From Caryophanales bacterium UBA784 (GTDB lineage Bacteria > Bacillota_I > Bacilli_A > RFN20 > CAG-288), in the NCBI GenBank assembly GCA_002297045.1, contig DBJE01000003.1, positions 186,001 through 250,000 of the forward strand: a stretch of DNA of 64,000 bases, in the 5' to 3' direction. This document shows, one piece after another, positions 8,127 through 15,025 of this stretch (position 1 is its first letter; every line of letters starts with the position of its first letter). Below the pieces are notes generated by a model. That model did no database searches, was not told where the DNA came from, and worked only from the letters and a program-made list of their open reading frames with translations. A program made the translations under genes and the position numbers.

Positions 8127-8938
8127 TTCTGTTTCCTCCTATTGGTGATGATGAAGGGATGACTAACTGGCGCAAAGCGCCTTAATCCCTTCCTTGTATG
8201 ATACGGATTATAAGTGAAATCCTTTAATCCGAACCTTGCGAGTCTGTCTTTGACAAGATAGGCGTTTCCGCCTGTCAGATAGACGGCAGCTTCCTTACAG
8301 CCATATTTTTCCTTCCTTGCCTTAACAAGACCAGCTATCCTGCTTGCTCCTCCGTTGATGGTTCCTGAGGAGATGCATTCGGCCGTGTTTAAGGAGACAA
8401 GGGCAGGAGAAGGGATAAGACTGACCCTTCCTAGCTGGTCGGTTTTTTTATCTAGTACCTCAGCAAAAGAGCTAAGGCCTGGAAAGATCAGACATCCATA
8501 GAAAATATTTTCCTTGGAAAGATAAAGGATCTTGCTGGCCGTTCCAAGGTCGATGATGATTTCCCCGGTTTTGTTTTCTTCGGCGATGATATCGCAGAAA
8601 AGATCGGTCCCTAGATAAGATAGATTATCGACTTTCCTCTTCAGCTTTGCTGCATAGGCTTCCCTGCTTTCCTTAGAAAGGAGAAAGATGTTTTTTGTCT
8701 TTTGGTAGGAAGAAAGAAATTCTAGGATTGCGGAAAGACCTTCTTGGTTGACACTGGATATGGTCAAAGAAAGCTGACTTTTGTCTTTAAACTGGCTAAG
8801 ATAGGAAAAAACGGCCCCTTTATCATGGGTGTCTACTTTCCTTGCCTTCCCTTCGTTGCCGTTAATGGCAAGAAAGTCGATGGTGGAATTACCGACATCC
8901 GCATAAAGGGATACCGTGTCCTGACTATTCTTTTCCAT
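8123..8938 (-). CDS. coaX: Type III pantothenate kinase CoaX
   Basis: First step of CoA synthesis (pantothenate to 4'-phosphopantothenate). About 271 aa from ATG 8938. Seen: N-terminal ATPase phosphate loop YADVGNST, GTDLFCDI, IIDLGTASKI, and the third block TAECISSGTINGGASMIAGLVKAM, with Met from AGG. Family Asp residues are present. Start uncertain: a TTG at 8971 overlaps the comEC stop by 4 bases (TTGA) and would add 11 residues; neither site has a strong ribosome site. The ATG places the ADVGN motif closest to its usual distance from the N-terminus. Confidence 0.9.
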   Translation of the reverse strand: MEKNSQDTVSLYADVGNSTIDFLAINGNEGKARKVDTHDKGAVFSYLSQFKDKSQLSLTISSVNQEGLSAILEFLSSYQKTKNIFLLSKESREAYAAKLKRKVDNLSYLGTDLFCDIIAEENKTGEIIIDLGTASKILYLSKENIFYGCLIFPGLSSFAEVLDKKTDQLGRVSLIPSPALVSLNTAECISSGTINGGASRIAGLVKARKEKYGCKEAAVYLTGGNAYLVKDRLARFGLKDFTYNPYHTRKGLRRFAPVSHPFIITNRRKQK

Positions 8939-8967
8939 GGCGTAAATATTATAAAGAGGGAAAAGAG

Positions 8968-10992
8968 TCAAAGCAAAGAAAAGGAGAGTTCTCTCTTTAT
9001 GCTTCCTTGTTCATCTGTCCGGAAAAAAGGGATGGAAAGGGAAGAGAGCCGGCTTAGCACTTCCTTGGCCGGAAGGCCGTAACTGTTCTTGTATCCTACG
9101 GAAATGAAGGCCTCCTGCGGGCTCGCGGCCTTTAGGAAAGAAAGACTGGAAGAGGTGTTTGAACCATGATGTCCGACTTTCAGATAGTCACATCGGACAT
9201 CTTTTTTGTCTTCAAGAATCTTTTGTTCCACTTTTTCGGTGGCATCTCCCCTGATGAGGACTTTTTTATCGCCTAAAGTGAAACGGTAGACCCCGGAAAG
9301 ATCATTCTCCTCCTTCGATAGAAAATAGGTGTTTAGGTTTTCTATCTTCCTTCCTGCGATTTCCAGGGTGTTCTCTGTCGAAGCAAGGAAGGAATCCCGG
9401 GTATAGACCGCTTTGACCGGAAAAGAGGCAAGCAGGGAAGAAAGTGCACCGGAATGGTCGTAATCCCCGTGGGTGATGACGACGGCATCGAGAGAACGGA
9501 TTTTCCGTTTTCTGAAATAAGGAATAAGACATTCTTTTGCCCTGTCGTTTTTTATGCTGCCGCCCGTATCAAAAAGAATGTTCGCCCTTCCGTTTCGGAT
9601 TAAAGTGGCATCACCCTGTCCCACATCGAGGAAGATAATTTCCTGGTGAGGAAGACAGTCGGGGACAAAAAAGAGAAGGGAGACAAGGGAAATCTTTATC
9701 GCCCTTTTCTTTTTTTCTAAAGGGAACCCATAGTGATGGTAAATAAGGAAAAGGAAGAAAAAAAGATAATAAAGGATGACCAACGGTACAAGGGGGACGC
9801 CGCTTGTTAGATTAAGACTCCTTTTTGATCCGAATCTTGCCAGGGAAAGAAACCCTGCACAAAGATAGTTGTAGATAAGTCCAAGTGGCGGAAAAAGAAG
9901 TAGAAGGCAGGAAAAGAGGAAAAGAAGATGGGAATAAGGAATAAGCCTAAGCTGAAAAAAAGGAGAAAGAAAGGAAAAAGAGGAAAACTGATAAAGGCGA
10001 TACGGAAAATAAAATAGGGTCCTAGTCACAAAGAACTTTAACGTCGGTTTAAATCCAGCCTCTCTTTTGGAAGGAAAGATGGCTAGGAGGAAAAGAAAGG
10101 GAAAAGAGTAATAAAAGGAAGGACTCGACACTGAATAAGGTTGGAAAAACAGCCTGATTATTCCTACAAGGGAAAGCCGCGAAAGATAGCGAAGATGAAA
10201 ATGGCTGATTTGTGTGCCTGTCCGGAAAAGGCTGAGAAGAAAAATTCGGACAAAGGCGTAGGAAAAGCCGCTGAGGAAGAGGAAAAGAAAGGGAAGAAAC
10301 AGGGAAAGGGCGTTGAAGGTCTTTCTCCGTTTTTCGCCAAGAAAGAATTCTATTGTCGAAAGAAGAAAACCCAGATGGAATCCGGATAAGGAAAGCGAGG
10401 AAGAAAGATTGAGCTCGGAAAGGCTTTGGTAGTCCTTAAGAGAGGACAGCGAATCCTTGAACCTTAGGGAACAAAAGAGGATTTTGCTATTTTCATTTAA
10501 GGAAGAGCAAACATATTCTTTCCTGCTTTTCCTGTTTAATAGACTTCTCCAAAGGATTTCACCGCTTTTCTTTTTGAACTCATAATGCACACCGATGGTT
10601 TTTAAGTAGCTGTCAAAGCGGAATGATCCTTCGAAATGGCTGCTTCTCCTTTCCCTTGAAATACCTTTCAGATGAATATAGGAGAAAAGGGGGATATTGT
10701 TTTCCTTCCAGTACACATAATATTTTCCTTTCCCTGTCTGAACGATAAGATAGTTTTCTTTGCTTTTTACGACAAACCCGGTTATCTCTTCTATCCCCTC
10801 CTTGCCTTTCGGATAGAAAAAGGCAACAAGAAATCCAAGAAGCAGAAACGGAAGAAGAAAAAGGATTTCCTTTCTCTTTTTTTGATAGAAATATAGATAG
10901 GAAAGAGGAAGGAGGACAAAAAGGAGCAGAAAAGGGGAAAAGAATCCGCCCCTTATTCCAATCAGAAAAAAGAGAAAGGCAAAGAAGATCAT
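8968..10992 (-). CDS. comEC: Competence protein ComEC, DNA uptake channel
   Basis: Polytopic inner-membrane protein that carries single-stranded DNA into the cell. 674 aa. Seen: about eight or more very hydrophobic segments (N-terminal 80 aa and about 210-440); an N-terminal soluble OB-like part (about 75-160); and a C-terminal metallo-beta-lactamase-like domain (about 450-674) with FLDVGQGDATLI, ILFDTGG, VVITHGDYDHSG and VGHHGSNTSSS, the ligand motifs seen in ComEC nuclease domains. Overlaps comEA by one base. Coding is rich in T/C and A/G runs because of Phe/Leu. Complete ComEA+ComEC suggests the uptake step is real, though no pilus genes are visible here. Confidence 0.93.
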   Translation of the reverse strand: MIFFAFLFFLIGIRGGFFSPFLLLFVLLPLSYLYFYQKKRKEILFLLPFLLLGFLVAFFYPKGKEGIEEITGFVVKSKENYLIVQTGKGKYYVYWKENNIPLFSYIHLKGISRERRSSHFEGSFRFDSYLKTIGVHYEFKKKSGEILWRSLLNRKSRKEYVCSSLNENSKILFCSLRFKDSLSSLKDYQSLSELNLSSSLSLSGFHLGFLLSTIEFFLGEKRRKTFNALSLFLPFLFLFLSGFSYAFVRIFLLSLFRTGTQISHFHLRYLSRLSLVGIIRLFFQPYSVSSPSFYYSFPFLFLLAIFPSKREAGFKPTLKFFVTRTLFYFPYRLYQFSSFSFLSPFFQLRLIPYSHLLFLFSCLLLLFPPLGLIYNYLCAGFLSLARFGSKRSLNLTSGVPLVPLVILYYLFFFLFLIYHHYGFPLEKKKRAIKISLVSLLFFVPDCLPHQEIIFLDVGQGDATLIRNGRANILFDTGGSIKNDRAKECLIPYFRKRKIRSLDAVVITHGDYDHSGALSSLLASFPVKAVYTRDSFLASTENTLEIAGRKIENLNTYFLSKEENDLSGVYRFTLGDKKVLIRGDATEKVEQKILEDKKDVRCDYLKVGHHGSNTSSSLSFLKAASPQEAFISVGYKNSYGLPAKEVLSRLSSLSIPFFRTDEQGSIKRELSFSLL

Positions 10993-11540
10993 CAGTCGCT
11001 GATGGTTATCTTGTTCTTGATCTTGCTGAAGGTGACTTCGGCGATTCCGGATACGTTCCTGATGTCTTCAATGGCCTGGAATGGCCCTTTTTCGTTCCGG
11101 TAATCGATGACTCCCTGGGCCCGGGATTCGCTAAGCCCGATCGACCTCAAGGCAGCCTTGTCTGCCGTATTGATGTTCACTTTGGTGATTTCCGTCTCCA
11201 CACAGGAAGAGGCGGGGGAAGACTTCGGCGGGATGTAGAAAGCGGTACGGGTAGAAATAAGAATACTTGGGTTATAGGCTTTCGTGTCGGCTTTTTCCGT
11301 TACTCCTCCGGCTTTTTCGATAAGATCGCTGAGGGTATCTTCCCTGGAAAGATAATAGCTACCAGGATGGTTGATTTCCCCGCTGATGGCAATTCGGACC
11401 TGGTTTTCCTCCTCGACCTGTTCGGCGATAGACGGAAGATTGGCGGAAGGGTTACTGGTATCCTTCCTTTTCGCAACTCCCGTCAACGCAAAAAGACCTA
11501 CGACTGTGACGACTATGCCAATGATTATCCTTTTTAGCAT
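10992..11540 (-). CDS. comEA: Competence protein ComEA, DNA receptor
   Basis: Membrane-anchored double-stranded DNA receptor that hands DNA to ComEC. 182 aa. Seen: an N-terminal membrane anchor (about residues 4-22), an SLBB-type segment (AISGEINHPGSYYL to NPSI) and a C-terminal helix-hairpin-helix pair (VNINTADKAALMSIGL, then GPFQAIEDIMNVSGI). The two Met in the HhH are AGG and match the family. Start has AAGGAGG. Overlaps comEC by one base. Confidence 0.94.
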   Translation of the reverse strand: MLKRIIIGIVVTVVGLFALTGVAKRKDTSNPSANLPSIAEQVEEENQVRIAISGEINHPGSYYLSREDTLSDLIEKAGGVTEKADTKAYNPSILISTRTAFYIPPKSSPASSCVETEITKVNINTADKAALRSIGLSESRAQGVIDYRNEKGPFQAIEDIRNVSGIAEVTFSKIKNKITISD

Positions 11541-11621
11541 GGCATTACCTCCTTACCTAATATGGGAAAGGAAGGCGGTCAAAACACAATCGAGGTCTTA
11601 AAAAAAGAAAAGACTTTTTTG

Positions 11622-12098
11622 TTACTTAATCGAGAGAATCTTCCTCTGATATTCACTCTTGGCGTGGACAGTGACAACTTCGCCTACGCTATGTCCCCTA
11701 ATTGCCTTTGCGACAGGGGAGGAATTAGAAATCTTTCCGTTCAGCGGATCTGTCTCAAAGGTTCCCACGATACGGAAAGTGTAGGTCTTTCCGGTGGAGA
11801 GGTTTTCGACAGTAATGGCATTGGAGGCAATCCCCGCCTTAGAGAGATCAAGATCCTTCTCATCGACAATCTTTGCCGAATCGAGGATGGACTGAATCTT
11901 GGAAATCTCCTGCTTAAGCTTTTCGTAGTGGTCACGGGCGGCATCATAATCATTGTTTTCACTTAAGTCGCCCTGGCTGCGTGCGGCATTGAGGTCCTCG
12001 ACTGCCTTAGGTTCCTCAACCGTTACTAATTCGTTTAATCTGTCTTCAAGATCTTTCTTACCTTGTTTAGTAAGAACCTTGGTTTCTGTATCTTCCAT
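11622..12098 (-). CDS. greA: Transcription elongation factor GreA
   Basis: Rescues backtracked RNA polymerase by stimulating transcript cleavage. 158 aa, normal. Seen: coiled-coil with the acidic tip ARSQGDLSENNDYDAA, and the C-terminal domain with IVGTFETDPLNGKIS and SPVAKAIMGHSVGE, where Met is AGG and relatives have Leu or Met. Start has AAGGAG. Upstream is an extended -10 (TGCTATAAT in minus-strand sense, core 12125-12130) with no good -35. Confidence 0.96.
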   Translation of the reverse strand: MEDTETKVLTKQGKKDLEDRLNELVTVEEPKAVEDLNAARSQGDLSENNDYDAARDHYEKLKQEISKIQSILDSAKIVDEKDLDLSKAGIASNAITVENLSTGKTYTFRIVGTFETDPLNGKISNSSPVAKAIRGHSVGEVVTVHAKSEYQRKILSIK

Positions 12099-12124
12099 GG
12101 TCTGTTCTCCTTCAAAGCTTTTCC

Positions 12125-12133
12125 ATTATAGCA
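12125..12133 (-). promoter_or_regulatory. Extended -10 promoter of greA
   Basis: Minus strand TGCTATAAT, that is TGn plus TATAAT. It lies 27 bases before the greA ATG; the -35 region is weak. Confidence 0.6.
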
Positions 12134-12182
12134 CGGTAGAAGAATTTCTTTTCTACCTTTTTCGCTCTCCTTTTCTCTTAGT

Positions 12183-12210
12183 TTGACTTTTCCTGCCCGT
12201 TCCTTATAAT
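12183..12210 (+). promoter_or_regulatory. Sigma-A type promoter of the uridine-kinase-like gene
   Basis: TTGACT (12183-12188), a 16-base spacer and TATAAT (12205-12210). An in-frame ATG at 12209 lies inside the -10 box and so cannot be the start; the AGGAGG at 12225-12230 serves the ATG at 12239. Confidence 0.9.
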
Positions 12211-12238
12211 GAAGAAAACCATCCAGGAGGAATCCAAT

Positions 12239-13876
12239 ATGAAACGGGAAGTCATGGCCGAAAAGGGAAAGACCCCCTTAGATTACCTGAAGGAAGAAGA
12301 AAAGAAGAAATACAGGGCCTGTATCATCGACGGAAAAATCCGGGAACTGACCTATGTTTTTTCACTTGATAAAAGAGAAGAAATTACCTATCTGGATCTC
12401 TGCGACAGCGAGGCAACGAGAATCTATTCCAATTCCATCCGTTTCCTTCTTTCTATTGCCGCAAAACGGGTTAATCCGAAAATCGAAATCCGTTTCTTCT
12501 ACAACATTTCCCGTTCTCTCTTTGCAAAGGTCATCTCCCCGTCTTCCTTCCGTGTCACTAGGAAATTTGTCCAGGCCTTAGACAAGGAGAGGAAGCACCT
12601 TATCTCCTTAGATGTTCCCTTTATACGGCAAAAGGTAACTCAGCCAAGTGCACTGGAAACCTATCGACAGGAAAAGAAGATGGATAAGATTCAAATCAGG
12701 AAATACCGCAGCGAGGATTATGTCCATATCTGTCAGACAACAATTGAGGGGACGACCTATTCTGACTATCTATATGGCTATCTTGTCCCATCGTCTGGAT
12801 ACCTTAGCAAATTCGCCCTTCAGATTTATCAGCCTGGGATTCTTATTCGTGTTCCCCGGGCCGAGTGCAACGGAGAACTGCCGCCTTTTTCCGATGAAAG
12901 CCGGTTTGCTACTTCACTTGCTTCCTCCTATGCCTGGTCAAGCAAGAATAATCTCGATACGGTGTATAAGGTCAATAAGTTTATTAAGGATTACGGGTCA
13001 AGGGAACTGATCAACCTGAGTGAGGCAAGAATCAATAACAGGCTTGCCGAACTTGGCTCGAGGATTGTCGGCCGGGAAGAGAAAATCCGTCTGATCTGTA
13101 TTGCCGGTCCATCCTCTAGCGGAAAGACAAGTTTCTCTAACCGCTTGCAGTTTGAACTGATGGCTAAGACCCTTCGTCCAGTTCGGATATCCAGGGACAA
13201 TTTCTATATTCCCCGCGGTGAACTTAAGCCCGGTACCGACATCGAATCCATCGATGCTCTTGACCTTCCCTTCTTCAATTCGGTCAGGAACAAGCTGATT
13301 CAGGGAGAAGAAGTCACCCTTCCGGTTTATGATTTCAAAGAAGGAAAACGAAAAGACGGAAAGAAGATTTCCGTCGGACCCAATCAGCCAATCATCATCG
13401 AAGGGATCCATGCCCTTAATCCTCTTTCTACGGCAAGTATTCCGGAATTCCAGAAATTCCGCATTTATATTGCCCCTCAACCGCAGGTCAATATCGATAA
13501 CCACACTCCCTTAAGCAGGAGCGACCTCCGTCTTCTTCGCCGGATTGCCCGAGACAGTCGAACACGAGGTTCATCGGCTCTTGAAACCATCAAGAGGTGG
13601 CCAAATGTCCGCCAAGGGGAATTCAAATATATCTATCCTAGCCAACAGAATGCAGACTTTGTCTTCGATTCCTATAGGCCCTATGAGCCGGCTGCTTTAA
13701 GAAATCTCGTCATTCCTGAATTAGAAAAGGTCCCTGCTGATTGCTTAGAACATCTTACTGCTTCCCGGCTTAAGGCAAGGGTCAAGTACTTCATTCCTAT
13801 TAATCTTGACGATATTCCCTGCAACTCGCTAAGGCGGGAGTTTGTCGGTGGGACAAGCTTCAAGGACGCCCGGTAA
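12239..13876 (+). CDS. Uridine kinase-like protein (long form)
   Basis: P-loop kinase of the uridine kinase/phosphoribulokinase family with a long N-terminal region, 545 aa. Seen: N-terminal part (about 1-260) resembling the threonyl-tRNA-synthetase-like extension found in the long Firmicute and Thermotoga forms; Walker A IAGPSSSGKTSF (about 285); ISRDNFY, LPVYDFKEGKR, IIIEGIHALNP; and ETIKMWPNVRQGE, in which AGG gives the family Met. C-terminal EFVGGTSF matches the long subfamily. The start at 12239 is fixed by AGGAGG 8 bases upstream and by the promoter. The true substrate of the long forms is not certain. Monocistronic. Confidence 0.88.
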   Translation: MKREVMAEKGKTPLDYLKEEEKKKYRACIIDGKIRELTYVFSLDKREEITYLDLCDSEATRIYSNSIRFLLSIAAKRVNPKIEIRFFYNISRSLFAKVISPSSFRVTRKFVQALDKERKHLISLDVPFIRQKVTQPSALETYRQEKKMDKIQIRKYRSEDYVHICQTTIEGTTYSDYLYGYLVPSSGYLSKFALQIYQPGILIRVPRAECNGELPPFSDESRFATSLASSYAWSSKNNLDTVYKVNKFIKDYGSRELINLSEARINNRLAELGSRIVGREEKIRLICIAGPSSSGKTSFSNRLQFELMAKTLRPVRISRDNFYIPRGELKPGTDIESIDALDLPFFNSVRNKLIQGEEVTLPVYDFKEGKRKDGKKISVGPNQPIIIEGIHALNPLSTASIPEFQKFRIYIAPQPQVNIDNHTPLSRSDLRLLRRIARDSRTRGSSALETIKRWPNVRQGEFKYIYPSQQNADFVFDSYRPYEPAALRNLVIPELEKVPADCLEHLTASRLKARVKYFIPINLDDIPCNSLRREFVGGTSFKDAR

Positions 13877-13956
13877 GGCAAGCTCCAAACATGAGTGCTT
13901 TATAACTGCACTTTAAGAAACACTTTTGTAATTTTAGATTTTAAATCATTTTTCCA

Positions 13957-13985
13957 TTGATAATAACATGTTATTATTCTAAAAT
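13957..13985 (+). promoter_or_regulatory. Promoter with an 18-bp palindrome in its spacer
   Basis: -35 TTGATA (13957-13962), a 17-base spacer, -10 TAAAAT (13980-13985). A perfect 18-bp palindrome ATAATAACATGTTATTAT (13960-13977) fills the spacer and covers half the -35, a classical operator position. It drives the A+T-rich gene pair that follows. Confidence 0.75.
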
Positions 13986-14005
13986 ATAAAAAAAGGGGGG
14001 ATTAA

Positions 14006-14968
14006 GTGTTTGCTTTCAACAAAAGGATTCTTTGTTTGCTTACTTCACTAGAAGCCTCGGCCTTCTGTCCTAAAAATAGTACTGATCTAAAAAAAGCGGC
14101 TACGCGTAATCAATGCAATCCTCAAAGTATAGTGAAGAATGATTATAACCAAGAGGTGCAAGTGCCAGGGTTCATTGTCAAAATGGCCACTCAACCTATG
14201 ATAGATAACTTTTCTACGTCTTTTTGCTTTTTCACGTCATCCGGATTTGGAAATGGAATTTATGTAGCAGAAACACCTGAAACACAGGAAAATAATTTTA
14301 AATTATATGAAGTGAAACTAATTGATAATGCCATTGCGAACTACGATTATGCTGGCTACAATTCTCTTAGATCAAATCCTTATGTTGTGGAGTTTCTCTA
14401 TGAGGGCGAACAGCTCACAAAAGAGTTCTATATTCCCACCAATGCTGAAGCCGTTGAGATTATAAATAAATCTACTGGGATAGGAAAACAGAACGGAAAA
14501 TATCGTGATTTGATAACAAGTATTACGATTGAAGCGTCTTACAAGGCGTCTCTTTCTTCTTCAATCAGTTTGCTTTCCAATGATAACAAGGCAGATAATG
14601 TGAACAGCCAGCCTACATTAGACCATTATCTTCTCACAGAAAGCAACACTCAAAACAAGTATTTAACACTAGAAAGCGTATTGTCAGAAGCTGAACCGAT
14701 TCTGACCACCGATAATTCAATTGTCGATTTAATACCAAAAAAATACTTTAGATCCGATGGTGAATATCAAAATGCAGGAGCAGAATGGGGATATTTTATC
14801 AAGACTTATAAGGATTACGAGAATAACAAAATATCGAGTGTACTTATTTATGACATTCTTAATATAAGAACGGAACTGGGAACGCCCGATACAGTTCAGA
14901 TTAAGCCTGTATTTTCCTGGAATTTTAAATATGACTATGATAGTGACTGGGACTCTCTATCTTATTGA
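14006..14968 (+). CDS. Unknown secreted or anchored protein, A+T-rich
   Basis: Not recognised. 320 aa from a GTG start behind a strong GGGGGG ribosome site. The N-terminus has a short hydrophobic stretch (about residues 8-20, ILCLLTSLEASAFC), which could be a weak signal or lipoprotein-like peptide, but the residue before Cys is Phe, so no good lipobox. The rest is soluble, rich in Asn, Tyr, Ser and Asp, with no motif I know. It is clearly richer in A+T than the genes on both sides and shares its promoter with the next gene, 57 bases downstream, so the two probably act together, perhaps as an extracellular partner of that ABC-like permease. Confidence 0.6.
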   Translation: MFAFNKRILCLLTSLEASAFCPKNSTDLKKAATRNQCNPQSIVKNDYNQEVQVPGFIVKMATQPMIDNFSTSFCFFTSSGFGNGIYVAETPETQENNFKLYEVKLIDNAIANYDYAGYNSLRSNPYVVEFLYEGEQLTKEFYIPTNAEAVEIINKSTGIGKQNGKYRDLITSITIEASYKASLSSSISLLSNDNKADNVNSQPTLDHYLLTESNTQNKYLTLESVLSEAEPILTTDNSIVDLIPKKYFRSDGEYQNAGAEWGYFIKTYKDYENNKISSVLIYDILNIRTELGTPDTVQIKPVFSWNFKYDYDSDWDSLSY

Positions 14969-15025
14969 ATTTTCAGCTATGACAGATTTATATACAAATG
15001 TCCATCTGTCCTGTAAAGGGGTATT

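Noticed and set aside
8950..8975. TTGACT ... TATAAT-like promoter inside the comEC/coaX junction
   Set aside because: The spacer is only 12 bases, too short for sigma-A; the TTGA is better explained as stop/start overlap.
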